A stretch of DNA of 64,000 nucleotides from an uncultured bacterium (GCA_937951485.1 CALEDJ010000006.1:62001-126000), one strand, 5' to 3'; positions 16,666 to 25,924 are shown, numbered from the stretch's first letter. Numbers and translations are program-made. Notes: generated by a model not told the origin, from the letters alone.

Positions 16666-19242
16666 TTACGGCTTGCGGAGTATTCGTCCATGCGCGGTAA
16701 GGTACAGTTGCAGACTCAGGATTTGTCTCTCCACATCTGATTTTACTTCCGGGAAACTCATGGACATGGCGGTGAGGCCGGTTGATGCGTCCAGCCCCAC
16801 AATCCCGTTGCCGGTGGTGCGCGCCAGCGGGACCGCCTGTTGCGCAAGGACATGCCGCGAAGCGGAAAACATCACGGTACTGTACATCGGGTCATACGGA
16901 AGTTGTGACAACAGGGATGCCGGGATGACATGGCTGCCATCGTCGCCCAGAAGGCATTGCACAACTCCCGTTTGAAACTGCATCGTGTCCAAGTCAAAAG
17001 CGCTGCTGCTGACGGAGACCTCCACATAATCCCCCGGCGCGCTTGCGTCCCAGGCAAGCACGAGTTCCGACGACAAATCAATATCCACCGTATTGAACCA
17101 AATCCGCGAGGTGATTTCCGGCGAGGTGAATGTGAGCAGATCAGGCAACCTGGATGCCGCACTGAAAGCGGCGATGTCAAAGCCGCCGGGCCACGAAAAC
17201 TGCGTTGTTGCGCCCGGCGGAATGCCGATCATCTCGCCTTCCTGTACGAACATGCTGTACATCCAGGGCTGAATGGACATCATGGGTTCTCCCGCCATCC
17301 AGTCCGCCAACCGGACCAACGGCGTCTGGGATCCGTTGGCGCTGAGCAGCCCAGGCGCACCGGGGTCCAATGCCCCGATGAACGCCGTCGGGTCAATTTC
17401 CGGCAGCCTGTAGTCATCCATGGAGTACGCATAGACGTGGACACTGCACGTGTCCGAACCGTCAAACCCGAAGGTGTCGCCCGTACCGGCAAAGAAGAAG
17501 GCGCTGGCGTTCAGACTTGTCGTCGCCTGACCGGCATCCAAGTCCGCCACTATCCAGCCCACAAAGTCGCCATCTTCGGGATATTCCACGCTGATATTCG
17601 CTTCCACGCAGTTCCCCGCGCCGCAACTCGTGCCGGCTTCCGGCGTGACGGAAACCGGCGGTCGGCCGATGACGAACACCGTTGTTTCAATGCCGGCCAG
17701 GGCACCCATGCAGAAGTCTCCCCGGCTGTCGGTAATGCCGCGCGAACCGATCGATGAATAGACATTCACCCCGGCCACGGGCGCGCCGTTCTTGTCTGTG
17801 ACGCGGCCCCGGATGCACGAGTCGTAACTGGCTTCGATGTCGCCGACGGCGATGCAGCCGCCCGTGGCGCAGGACGCGCTGGCATCGGGAACGGTGACGG
17901 AGACGTTCACGATGGGCATGGTACCGCCGGGTAGCGTGACCTCCACCTGAACGGTCGAATCGCGTTTCACATCCACACAGAAGTAGCCGTTTGTGTCGCT
18001 GTTTCCATAACTCCAACCGTTATAATCCACACCTTTGGCAATGACGGAGGCGCCGGCCACCGGCATGCCCGCGTCGTCCAGAATACGCCCTGTAATGCAG
18101 TTCTTCTGTTCAATGGGCGCGTCACAGTTCCACCATGACAGATGCGGGATTTCCGCCGTATAGACGCGGATGCCTCCCACTTCTTCCACCGTGCCGGTTC
18201 CGGATTCCATCCAGATGCCCTGGATTTCATCGTAATGCCACAGCGGCACAACTTCCCCAACGCCCAAGGGCGTGTCTTCGGGAAGGGCCAGTTGAATCGT
18301 CGCGGTGCTGCCCGGAGCAAGGTCGAGCGGCTCGTCGTCCTGGAAAATGGAGAAATCGGCCAGAGCGAAGGTTTCCAGCATGACTTCTGACCCCTGCTTG
18401 GCGGCAATCGCCATGAAGGACCCCGGAAAGGCCGCCATGTCCGCATCGCTGGTCACATCAAGCGGCGTGATATGCACCGACACCGGCCCGGTCGCCTTTC
18501 GGCCGGATTTGGTGACAAGGCCCCCCTCCGGAATATCAATCGCATTGCCCTGGCCGTCATCCACGGTGCCGCCGGCCGCGGCGTCGGAAAGCACCTGGCC
18601 GGGCGCAAGTGCTTTGAGTGCCGCAGTGGCAGCACAGGAAGCCCCGCCGAGCACCTCCACACGCACCCCGCCGGGGGCATAGCCGGCTTTCGCGAAGGTG
18701 AGCGTGCGCGTTCCCGCGGGTTCATCGTCCAGCGCAAAGCAGCCGTAGCCATCCGTGTAGGTTTCCGCGCCGCTGTCGCTCTGAACGGAGACGAAGGCAA
18801 GTCCTGCGCCCTTGGTGTCACCGACAAAACCCAAAATGACGCCCTTTTCTTCGACCGGTGCAGGAACGGTCATGCTGACAGCAAGAGACTTTGAAGCGGT
18901 TTGCGACGAAGACACCACAATAGTTCCCGTATAAGTGTCTGCGGGTCGTCCGCTTCGATCCACTTGCACCGTAATGGTCACAGGGTCTGCGGGACCGGCG
19001 CTTTCGCCGACATCGGGATTTATGGAAGAAATCCATGAGGCGGTGCTGGTGACTGCAAACGACATCTTTCCTGCCTTGCTGTTCGCATTCCAGACCTGAA
19101 ATGTCAGGGAATTCGAAGTTTCTCCAAACACTAAAGAGGCCGCAGACAGTGCGATTTCCGGCGCAGGCGGCTTCTTGGGACATCCTGAGATCAGTGCGGC
19201 CGCCAACATCACCACAGCGATAGGAAACATGTACATCTTCAT
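16666..19242 (-). CDS. Large lipoprotein with BACON and carboxypeptidase-regulatory-like domains
   Basis: 858 residues. The signal MFPIAVVMLAAALISGCPKK ends in a lipobox. Residues about 29-120 resemble a BACON domain (SLVFGETSNSLTFQVWNANS, then STASWISSINPDVGESAG). At least three carboxypeptidase-regulatory-like beta sandwiches follow: GFVGDTKGAGLAFVSVQSD near 140, GRILDDAGMPVAGASVIAKG near 390 and GRVTDKNGAPVAGVNVYSS near 475, each continuing into a 'G-Y-F-C-x-D' type strand. Between the first two, KRK-type linkers and a ZU5-like segment (DIPEGGLVTKSGRKATGPVS) are visible. The make-up indicates a cell-surface adhesion or carbohydrate-contact protein. No catalytic motif is seen. It is monocistronic with its own terminator. 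Confidence 0.8.
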   Translation of the reverse strand: MKMYMFPIAVVMLAAALISGCPKKPPAPEIALSAASLVFGETSNSLTFQVWNANSKAGKMSFAVTSTASWISSINPDVGESAGPADPVTITVQVDRSGRPADTYTGTIVVSSSQTASKSLAVSMTVPAPVEEKGVILGFVGDTKGAGLAFVSVQSDSGAETYTDGYGCFALDDEPAGTRTLTFAKAGYAPGGVRVEVLGGASCAATAALKALAPGQVLSDAAAGGTVDDGQGNAIDIPEGGLVTKSGRKATGPVSVHITPLDVTSDADMAAFPGSFMAIAAKQGSEVMLETFALADFSIFQDDEPLDLAPGSTATIQLALPEDTPLGVGEVVPLWHYDEIQGIWMESGTGTVEEVGGIRVYTAEIPHLSWWNCDAPIEQKNCITGRILDDAGMPVAGASVIAKGVDYNGWSYGNSDTNGYFCVDVKRDSTVQVEVTLPGGTMPIVNVSVTVPDASASCATGGCIAVGDIEASYDSCIRGRVTDKNGAPVAGVNVYSSIGSRGITDSRGDFCMGALAGIETTVFVIGRPPVSVTPEAGTSCGAGNCVEANISVEYPEDGDFVGWIVADLDAGQATTSLNASAFFFAGTGDTFGFDGSDTCSVHVYAYSMDDYRLPEIDPTAFIGALDPGAPGLLSANGSQTPLVRLADWMAGEPMMSIQPWMYSMFVQEGEMIGIPPGATTQFSWPGGFDIAAFSAASRLPDLLTFTSPEITSRIWFNTVDIDLSSELVLAWDASAPGDYVEVSVSSSAFDLDTMQFQTGVVQCLLGDDGSHVIPASLLSQLPYDPMYSTVMFSASRHVLAQQAVPLARTTGNGIVGLDASTGLTAMSMSFPEVKSDVERQILSLQLYLTAHGRILRKP

Positions 19243-19560
19243 CGTTTCTTCCTTTCGTCTTTGTCCAAACGGCAGTGCTTATGCCCCCCGCTTATCTTGA
19301 AGGCTTATTATAGCATGTCCTTCTTCGTGGCAATGCCGGTCATTTTTCGGGCGAATGAAGCAGGCGATCATCGCTCTGTGCGCGGTTTCATCCGGGCAGC
19401 CGGACGGCAGGGCAAAAGCGATGGCAAGCCGCTGCAATCCAAAGGAAAACCCCCTGATGGCATGAAGTGACGGGACTGGACGCGGCGGTGTAAACTACGC
19501 GGGCACAAGGCGCTATGTTGGTGTACTTGTTTGGACCGCCCGGGTTCATGGAAAGGCTTT

Positions 19561-20175
19561 ATGTCGCATAATGGAATCCTCGTGGAACCGCTCACGCCGG
19601 CGCGGGTACAGGAAGCGGCGGACATTCTGGGCCTTGCTTTTCAAAACGATCCCATTTGCGCGTATATGATTCCTGATCCGGTACAGCGTGCGGCGGTGCT
19701 GCACTGGATGCATTCGCGCTGGGCGAAGGTATTGATGGAGTGCGGCGGCGCGTTTATCACCGGGGGCGGTGAGGGCGTGGCCCTGTGGATACCGCCACAC
19801 GCCAAGCCCGGCTTGGGCGCGTATATCCGCCACGGGCTGCTTCTTGTCCCCTTTCGATTGGGGTTGCGCAATCTTTCCAGGTCCGCGCGTGTTCAATTGG
19901 ATGTTTTACGCCGTCAGCGCGACGAAATATCAGAACCGCATTGGGTACTGGATGTGCTGGGTGTTGCTCCGGCATTTCAGCGGCGGGGATTCGGCGGGGC
20001 CTTGCTGGCGCATGTGTTTCGGCTGGCGGATGCCGGCGGACACCCCTGTTACGTGATCACCCACAACGCCAGGAATATCGCGTTTTATGGGAAACATGGG
20101 TTTCGGCTCATCAAGATGGCGCACACCTTGCCCGACGGGCCCCCGACCTGTTCACTGCGCCGCCCGTCGCAATAA
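19561..20175 (+). CDS. GNAT-family N-acetyltransferase
   Basis: 204 residues from ATG 19561, which follows GAAAGG. The acetyl-CoA loop is VLGVAPAFQRRGFGGALLAH (about 133-152), the canonical V-x-P-x-x-Q-x-x-G-x-G-x-x-L motif. The C-terminal ARNIAFYGKHGFR (about 172-184) is the usual substrate-side strand. The acceptor is not known. It faces the WecD-like gene convergently, with only two bases between the stops. Confidence 0.9.
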   Translation: MSHNGILVEPLTPARVQEAADILGLAFQNDPICAYMIPDPVQRAAVLHWMHSRWAKVLMECGGAFITGGGEGVALWIPPHAKPGLGAYIRHGLLLVPFRLGLRNLSRSARVQLDVLRRQRDEISEPHWVLDVLGVAPAFQRRGFGGALLAHVFRLADAGGHPCYVITHNARNIAFYGKHGFRLIKMAHTLPDGPPTCSLRRPSQ

Positions 20176-20177
20176 GG

Positions 20178-20930
20178 TCATTGGTTTTCACGTACGAGAT
20201 CGTTTCCGGCGCTTTCCTGAATCCAGAAATGGTAAAAGAATTGAATCTTCTCAACGGAGTAGCCGCATTTTTCGTAAAGGCGGCAGGCCGGAACATTGTC
20301 CGCCTGGGTCACAACCTGCGCATGCGCATAACCATGTTCAAAAAACCAGCGCTGCGCTGCGCGAACCAGTTGCGTTCCGTATCCTCTGCCACGGTGTTCT
20401 GAGTCTACCGCGATAAGCCCGATGTCTCCCCTGCTCAGACGTTCGCGGAGGGTCACCATGCCGACGGTCCGTCCGTGTTCCTGCACTGTGAGTACTTCTT
20501 TGGCCATTTCCTTTCGCAAGGACCCGATAATCCAGTGCCTGTAGAGGCGCTCAAACTTTTCTCTGGGAAAACGCGGGTCAACGGCAAATCGTGAATAGCG
20601 CCCACTCTGAATCGCCAGGTCCACAAACGGCCCTGCGTCCATGTCCGGGTGATATGGGAAGACGGATGCCGGCGCGGACCCCCAATCCACATCGGCGCTG
20701 TTCAGGTCCATGAAATAGGTGGTTTTTTTATCCACAAGGTTGCCCCCCCACCATTGGACGACCTTGTCATCCATGAAAGCATCTGAAGCCCAATAGACCA
20801 GTTGAACTTCATTCCGGCGCAGGGTGTCAAGAGCCTTTTCAAGGTCTTCTGCGGACATCACTGCCGAACATATTCTTGCGGTTCGAATGCCGAAAAAACG
20901 GGTGTCCCACTCAAGCAATTCGAAACTCAT
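20178..20930 (-). CDS. GNAT acetyltransferase resembling dTDP-fucosamine acetyltransferase (WecD-like)
   Basis: 250 residues. The N-terminus FELLEWDTRFFGIRTARI is typical of the WecD/RffC group, which acetylates dTDP-4-amino-4,6-dideoxygalactose for surface polysaccharide. The acetyl-CoA motif is IGLIAVDSEHRGRGYGTQLV (about 170-189), then ADNVPACRLYEKCGYSVEKI. It lies five bases from the glycosyltransferase gene at 20936 on the same strand, so a role in modifying a lipid-linked amino sugar or surface glycan is plausible. The donor is acetyl-CoA; the sugar acceptor is inferred. Confidence 0.8.
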   Translation of the reverse strand: MSFELLEWDTRFFGIRTARICSAVMSAEDLEKALDTLRRNEVQLVYWASDAFMDDKVVQWWGGNLVDKKTTYFMDLNSADVDWGSAPASVFPYHPDMDAGPFVDLAIQSGRYSRFAVDPRFPREKFERLYRHWIIGSLRKEMAKEVLTVQEHGRTVGMVTLRERLSRGDIGLIAVDSEHRGRGYGTQLVRAAQRWFFEHGYAHAQVVTQADNVPACRLYEKCGYSVEKIQFFYHFWIQESAGNDLVRENQ

Positions 20931-20935
20931 GATTT

Positions 20936-21865
20936 TCAGGGTAATTCCTGTTTGACGATGTAATACGGTTTTCGCTGCACTTCAAGGTAGATGCGATTGA
21001 TGTATTCGCAGATGAATCCCAGCGCGGCAAGCTGCACGCCGGTGAAGAAAAAAAGCAGCGCGGCAATGATAACGGCCTCGCTGGGCGCGCCTCCGACAAA
21101 AAACACCGCTCCGATCACAACGGCCATCAGGAATCCTATCAGGGAAAAGAGCCAGCCCACAAAGGCGATCAGTTGCAGGGGAGTCGCCGTGATGCTGGTC
21201 ACGAGATCAAAACCTGTTCGTATGAGAACCGGCAGCGTGTAGTTGGTGCGGCCGGTTCGGCGTTCCTCGTGGTTCACCGGAATCTCGGCGATATTGCGGG
21301 TAAGCCAACCGATATCCGCCGGCAAATAGCGCGAACGGTGTTCGAAGAGGATGAGCCGGTCAATAAACTCCCTCCGATATGCCTTCAGCGAACACCCACA
21401 GTCATGGAGATTGGTGCGAGTGAGGCGTCCAATGAAAACATTCAATATGCGGGAGACCATTTTACGATGGAATGCATCCTGCCGGTGCATACGCCAGCCG
21501 GAAACCACTTCATAGCCTTCATCAAGTTTTTCGACAAGTTTCGGGATTTCCTCCGGCGGGTTCTGCAAGTCGGCATCCAACGTGATAACAATGCTTCCGC
21601 GGACGATATGAAACCCCGCATACAACGCCGCCGTCTGTCCGAAATTGCGCGCCAGTTGCAACACCCTCACCCGCTTGTCTTTGTTCCGCAGGGTGCGCAA
21701 CACCTCAAAACTGCGGTCCACACTGCCGTCGTCCACCAGGATAAACTCGTAAGTCCGGCCCATCTGTTCGAGCGTTGCCGTTACGCGGTCGTACAGTTTC
21801 GGCAGGATTTCTTCTTCATTGTACACGGGGACAACGATTGAAATTTCGGGCGTATCGCACTTCAT
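20936..21865 (-). CDS. Polyprenyl-phosphate glycosyltransferase, GT2 (GtrB/ArnC/DPM1-like)
   Basis: 309 residues. The GT-A domain opens ISIVVPVYNEEEILPKLYDR, carries VDDGSVDRSF (about 43-52) and the metal-binding DAD in ITLDADLQNPPEEIPKL (about 93-109). Two C-terminal membrane hairpins (about 228-255 and 262-292) anchor it, as in transferases that move a sugar from UDP or GDP to undecaprenyl phosphate. The segment NLHDCGCSLKAYRRE is a family signature. Overlapping function with the adjacent WecD-like acetyltransferase suggests a small surface-glycan module. No ribosome site of note precedes the ATG. Confidence 0.9.
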   Translation of the reverse strand: MKCDTPEISIVVPVYNEEEILPKLYDRVTATLEQMGRTYEFILVDDGSVDRSFEVLRTLRNKDKRVRVLQLARNFGQTAALYAGFHIVRGSIVITLDADLQNPPEEIPKLVEKLDEGYEVVSGWRMHRQDAFHRKMVSRILNVFIGRLTRTNLHDCGCSLKAYRREFIDRLILFEHRSRYLPADIGWLTRNIAEIPVNHEERRTGRTNYTLPVLIRTGFDLVTSITATPLQLIAFVGWLFSLIGFLMAVVIGAVFFVGGAPSEAVIIAALLFFFTGVQLAALGFICEYINRIYLEVQRKPYYIVKQELP

Positions 21866-21954
21866 GGATGTTCCTTTTTGGGGTTGCGCCCGCGGAGATT
21901 GTATAGGAGAAGGTCGGAACGCCGCAAAATGTGGGTTTCCTGAATCTGACGTTC

Positions 21955-23109
21955 TTACTCTGAGGGCGGAAATTCAAGATGAATTTCACGTAAGACGGCT
22001 TTTTTCACATGGAGTTCTGCACCGTCATAGGAGCGGGCGGTGATGGCCCGGATGAGTTCCGACATGGCTCCGTCATAACGCAGGCGGATGCGGGCGACGT
22101 CTTCCGAATAGAACAGCACGATGGCCTCTTGCGTTTCTGGTATGTCACGCAGCGTCGCCAGCAATGCGTCAAATCGTTCTTGAGAACCGGGATGGATTAT
22201 GGTCAACAGGAGTCTATCGTCCTCCCGGGCGCCGAGTGCGGCAATCACCACTGCGACCGTTGTATCCGCAGCCAGTTTGGCCGCAGCGTCCTCCAGTGCC
22301 TGTTCGCCGCCCTCGCGCGGATTCAAACTATACACAGATGCGACAGCGCTGAGATCATCGGTCATCTTGCCGTCAATCCCCCGAAAAACACGCAGGGTGA
22401 TGACGGCGCGGTTGCGAACGACATCGGCGCCGGTCGGCGCGCTTTCAGGGGCACAGGCCGCTTCGCCAACGATGAGTACGTCCATGGCGATGGCCTGGGC
22501 CATGCGGCTGCATGTCTCCAGGGTTGCGGCGGGCAGGGCGGCCAACTGCTCCGGCGTGGCTGGTAGACCCGGATGGGTGATGTCGCAGACATCTATGCGC
22601 TGTCGCCCCAGGGCCTCTTTTAGAACGGACGCCACGATATTCCCGCGGAAGAGCGCTTCTGGTTCATTTCCAGCCTCAATGCGTTCATCAATCACAATCA
22701 GAACACGGGGCATTGTGGGAAGCCGTGGCAACATGGTCGCGGCGAGATCCTGGCGCAGCGGTTTCTCCAGCACATGGGCGTCTATTTCCACCCGCGTAAC
22801 CCCATCCATTTGGTCATGGCGCAGGATTTCGAAGTTGCGGACATATCCGTGGGCCTTGCGAACAATCGGGTCGAGCGGCAAATGGTCTATGCCCGGGGCC
22901 AGGGAATGGAGCACCGATATGACCGCCTCCCGACGGGCCTCATCAATGGCTGCATTCCGAGCCGCCAGCCCCACGCCTGCGGCGCGCCCTTCCGTGCGCA
23001 CCGTGATGATATCCACATCCCCCGCGCAGACGTGGGCGAGACAAAACACAAGGAAGCCCCCCGCCTGGAACGCCAGGCGATGAAAGGCTTCCTTGCCAGA
23101 AACGTTCAT
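21955..23109 (-). CDS. Secreted FlgT-/LPP20-like protein of unknown function
   Basis: 384 residues from ATG 23109. A signal peptide (FLVFCLAHVCAGDV) is followed by VGLAARNAAIDEARREAVIS (about 43-62), the pattern of FlgT N-terminal and LPP20 domains: a short strand, then an alanine-rich helix rich in charged residues. The middle part (RVLIVIDERIEAGNEPEALF, about 134-153) resembles the nucleotide-like fold found in the FlgT middle region or CsgG-like proteins. No flagellar gene is in the window, so a motility role is not implied. It follows the metallopeptidase gene by 11 bases on the same strand, so they are probably co-transcribed. The open frame continues upstream to 23631 without a credible start, inside the metallopeptidase gene. 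Confidence 0.65.
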   Translation of the reverse strand: MNVSGKEAFHRLAFQAGGFLVFCLAHVCAGDVDIITVRTEGRAAGVGLAARNAAIDEARREAVISVLHSLAPGIDHLPLDPIVRKAHGYVRNFEILRHDQMDGVTRVEIDAHVLEKPLRQDLAATMLPRLPTMPRVLIVIDERIEAGNEPEALFRGNIVASVLKEALGRQRIDVCDITHPGLPATPEQLAALPAATLETCSRMAQAIAMDVLIVGEAACAPESAPTGADVVRNRAVITLRVFRGIDGKMTDDLSAVASVYSLNPREGGEQALEDAAAKLAADTTVAVVIAALGAREDDRLLLTIIHPGSQERFDALLATLRDIPETQEAIVLFYSEDVARIRLRYDGAMSELIRAITARSYDGAELHVKKAVLREIHLEFPPSE

Positions 23110-23120
23110 GGGCGATGCGG

Positions 23121-23864
23121 TCAATTGCGACGCTGGGTGATGAGGATGAGGCGGATCAGTTGCAGAACGGCCGCCGCAGCCGCCGCGACATAGGTCAGTG
23201 CCGCCGCATTCAGCACCGCCCGTGCGCCGTCCAATTCCTCGTCCGTCAGGTATCCGCCGCTCGCCAGCGCAAGCAACGCACGCCGACTGGCGTTGAACTC
23301 CACGGGGAGCGTCACAATGGTGAAGGCGACCGCTGCGGCAAAAAGCCAGATGCCGGCCGTTATCAGCCACGGCACGGCATAGCCCATGTACCCGAGAATC
23401 AGGCCGCCGAAGATCAGCGGAAAAGCCAGCGTGGACCCGATGGACGACGCCGGATACATCAGTTGGCGCAATTGCATCGGGGCGTAGTTGTCGGCGTCCT
23501 GCAGGGCGTGGCCGACTTCGTGTGCCGCGATGCCCAAGGCGGCGATGCTCCGGCCGTGATAGACCCCCTCGGACAGCCGCAAGGTCTTGTCGCGGGGATC
23601 GTAATGGTCCGTCATCTCGCCGGGAATGCATTCGATATTAACCGCCTCGCCCAAGATTCCTTTACCGATCGCCCCCGCCACCGCCATGTTCCGGTTGCGC
23701 AGGATTAACCGGGCGACATCCGCGCCGGTCAGCCCGGCGCGCACGCCTGCTTTCGAGTATTTTGCATAGGCGCCCCGCACCCGTGCCTGCGCCCAAAGAG
23801 CAAACAGAATGGCGGGGATCATCAGCAGGTCCGCCGGATGAAACATGTAGAATCCCATCGGCAT
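23121..23864 (-). CDS. YugP-type membrane zinc metallopeptidase
   Basis: 247 residues. The zinc-binding HEVGH (about 113-117) sits in LGIAAHEVGHALQDADNY. An N-terminal helix (LMIPAILFALWAQARV) and two or three later helices (about 140-180 and 220-238) place it in the membrane. The third ligand is probably Glu in VEFNASRRAL, as in the YugP (DUF2, zinc_peptidase_2) family. Cellular targets are unknown. GGAGGTG lies 8 bases before ATG 23864. A decayed bactofilin C-terminus is found just upstream, at 23891-24029. Confidence 0.9.
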   Translation of the reverse strand: MPMGFYMFHPADLLMIPAILFALWAQARVRGAYAKYSKAGVRAGLTGADVARLILRNRNMAVAGAIGKGILGEAVNIECIPGEMTDHYDPRDKTLRLSEGVYHGRSIAALGIAAHEVGHALQDADNYAPMQLRQLMYPASSIGSTLAFPLIFGGLILGYMGYAVPWLITAGIWLFAAAVAFTIVTLPVEFNASRRALLALASGGYLTDEELDGARAVLNAAALTYVAAAAAAVLQLIRLILITQRRN

Positions 23865-23890
23865 TATGTGTTCACCTCCGTATTTTACGA

Positions 23891-24029
23891 CGCGAGGCCC
23901 GCATGGAAAACGGACCGTTCATCGCTGCGCCCGCTTCCATATCGGGTCTCCGCGTCTGAATAGCATTACTCACTACGCACTCCGCCGCGCGCAGTCATAT
24001 TTGTATACATCCTGCCGGCAAAAAATATT
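23891..24029 (-). pseudogene. Decayed bactofilin C-terminal remnant
   Basis: On the minus strand two frames give IFFAGRMYTNMTARGGVRSE then stop, and SNAIQTRRPDMEAGAAMNGP followed by FSMRAS. The second aligns with DIQTRSLVMEEGAALNG and ACSMRAS of the intact bactofilin at 25161-25856 (about 16 of 26 identical). A net deletion of about 17 bases separates the two parts. It is clearly a dead paralogue, kept only as its tail and joined to the YugP gene. Confidence 0.8.
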
Positions 24030-24185
24030 CGTGCGCCTGTGGGGAGGCCAACTTTCCACAGGCCTCTCATCGGCAGTCATAATGCTGTTTCTGATTCCAC
24101 TTTTCAATCGTGCGATGATCGTCTTGAATCGGAACACTCCAGTGTATCCTGTCTCCAGTAAAAAGATCAATTAATCTCAATAGAC

Positions 24186-24448
24186 GAGGCATTTGCGAAA
24201 TGGACCATTGTTGCGTTCAAGAACACGAAACATCCGGGATTTGTAACCGTTCACGGGGTCAAGAATGCGAAAACACCCGGGAAACCGCACTTTTTCGGCG
24301 CACAAGTCGTCGCATTTTGCCGCATTTTCGCGCCGTTCTCCCGCTGCAATTGCGAAAAACCCCATGTTTTTGGGGGGGCAACCCCGTGAACGGTTACCGG
24401 GATTTTTGATGAAACTGAGGTCCGAAACGCCCGTTTCGCAAATGCCTC
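24186..24448. repeat. Foldback repeat, long copy
   Basis: Arms at 24186-24260 and 24381-24448 are inverted relatives: GAGGCATTTGCGAAA opens the left and, reversed, closes the right; AACCGTTCACGGGGT (near 24246-24260) faces ACCCCGTGAACGGTT (24381-24395). A shorter member of the same family lies at 53463-53556. The gap 24030-24550 has no gene; besides this element it contains a short CCTGTGG/CCACAGG hairpin near 24036-24062. Confidence 0.75.
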
Positions 24449-24550
24449 CAGGCTGGTGTTTATTTAACATGAGGTTTTGCTTTGCTGGATTCCCGCCAGC
24501 GGGAATGCGGGGCGAAAAAGTTGTGACGAAGGCAAGGTGATTGAACCCAA

Positions 24551-25079
24551 TTGTCCGAGAAACTATACTGTCGTTGCTTGATTATGAAAAAGTTTTCGCA
24601 GAAATATGAGTATAGATATATGTATGTGGCATGTGGACGGGATTTGTCCTTCTTTGGAAAGCGCCTGGGATATGAATACCATCGGTGCACGCAATGCGGT
24701 TCCCTTCAGATGGCACCCCTTCCCGCAAAAGAAACGCTGTACCGGTCATACGGGAATGAATACGTGTCCGCAAATCATCTTGGGGCCGATGGCGATGCGT
24801 ATCGCCTCGGCACCCAGGCGTATTTCCATGCGATTCTCGATACTTTGTTGCGACACGGTCTCAACGGACGCATAACAAGGCGTGGAACTGCTCGCGGCGA
24901 AGCACGGTTTTGAATTGGCGGACATGCGCCCTGCGGCGCAGTTTTTCGACGGCGGACTGACCGGTGTCATTCAGCATGGTCTGATGTCAGTGAACAGGAT
25001 CGGCTGGCGTTTATTGGGCATCCGTTGGCCCCTGGTAACAGGACACATTTTCGTTTTCAGGAAAACCCGTGAATGCTGA
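24551..25079 (+). pseudogene. Internally deleted SAM-dependent methyltransferase
   Basis: The N-terminal piece ends in a degenerate zinc-binding head: YHRCTQCGSLQMAPLPAKET and LYRSYGNEYV, then a helix DTLLRHGLNG, as in class I methyltransferases that modify sugars. The SAM-binding Rossmann centre is absent. From about 24882 a second frame resumes with the family's C-terminal end: LLAAKHGFELADMRPAAQFF and RWPLVTGHIFVFRK. The join around 24870-24885 is therefore an internal deletion of several hundred bases with a frameshift. The first CxxC of the zinc head also looks damaged. The gene cannot make an active enzyme. Confidence 0.75.
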
Positions 25080-25138
25080 ACCAAGGGACGACACTCCGAT
25101 TTTGGGCGTGCTATCCCCCCTCTCTCCATTGACAGGAC

Positions 25139-25163
25139 ACAAAAGGCGCTGTTCAGCGCCTTA
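25139..25163 (-). terminator. Terminator overlapping the bactofilin stop codon
   Basis: On the minus strand AAGGCGCTG, two bases, CAGCGCCTT then TTGTG form a compact hairpin that begins within the TAA stop. Confidence 0.75.
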
Positions 25164-25856
25164 CCTTTGAACCGGGGCGGATACAGTTTTATTTTCCGGC
25201 GCGGAAGCCCGCATCGAACACGCGCCGTTCAACGCGGCACCCTCTTCCATGACGAGGCTTCGTGTCTGAATATCGCCATTGACCACGCAGCCGGCCGCGA
25301 GTTTCAGCGCGCCGGGAGTGGTCATATTGCCATACACCTGACCGGCCAGAAATATCCTTTTCCCGGCGGAACCGCCCGCATTGAGCCGGCCGGTCTTGCC
25401 AAGTTCCAATTCTTCAGAACATTCGATTTTGCCCTCGATCAGTCCTTCAATGCGGGCTGAAACGGCCCGAACATTGCCGCTGATGACCCCGCTCGGTCCA
25501 AGCGCCAGACGACCATCCACCATGACATTGCCGGACACTCGCCCCGAAATCTCTGTGTCGCAGCCGCCGGACACTGACCCCTCGACCGTGACCCCCTCCG
25601 GAATGACCATCTTTGTCTGAACAACATTTCGCGAGCGACGAATCGCGATATCGTCCGCAATCGGCGCCGCAGGCGGCGCAACAGCGGCCATGCGATCCTC
25701 ACCGCGACCGCTCTGCAACGCCTCGTTGAACCGTGCGCTCCATCGGGCGAACATCCCCGGTTTTTCGCTGCCTTCCTCGTTTTCGGGATGATTCGCGTCT
25801 CTCGCTGCATTCCTGGTCACAATGTCTTCTTTCTTGTTCATCTTCGGGTTCGCCAT
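25161..25856 (-). CDS. Bactofilin (polymer-forming cytoskeletal protein)
   Basis: 231 residues from ATG 25856. After a basic, unstructured N-terminus, the bactofilin core starts near residue 82 with VIPEGVTVEGSVSGGCDTEI and continues as regular six-residue beta-helix turns: GRVSGNVMVDGRLALG, SGVISGNVRAVSARIEGLIE and later AGQVYGNMTTPGALK. Bactofilins form filaments that organise cell-wall synthesis, stalks or chromosome segregation. The end is NGDIQTRSLVMEEGAALNGA plus an Ala/Pro tail. It shares the strand of the MauE-like gene, 68 bases downstream of it. A dead paralogue of its C-terminus lies at 23891-24029. Confidence 0.9.
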   Translation of the reverse strand: MANPKMNKKEDIVTRNAARDANHPENEEGSEKPGMFARWSARFNEALQSGRGEDRMAAVAPPAAPIADDIAIRRSRNVVQTKMVIPEGVTVEGSVSGGCDTEISGRVSGNVMVDGRLALGPSGVISGNVRAVSARIEGLIEGKIECSEELELGKTGRLNAGGSAGKRIFLAGQVYGNMTTPGALKLAAGCVVNGDIQTRSLVMEEGAALNGACSMRASAPENKTVSAPVQR

Positions 25857-25924
25857 ATGGTTGCATACGCCTATGCATATTCCCGTCCACCGGGAAACAG
25901 TGTACTCTGTCGGCGGGAAAATGG

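Noticed and set aside
23110-23631. Upstream extension of the FlgT-like gene
   Set aside because: The in-frame codons are inside the YugP peptidase gene and translate into Arg-rich nonsense; the signal peptide begins at 23109.
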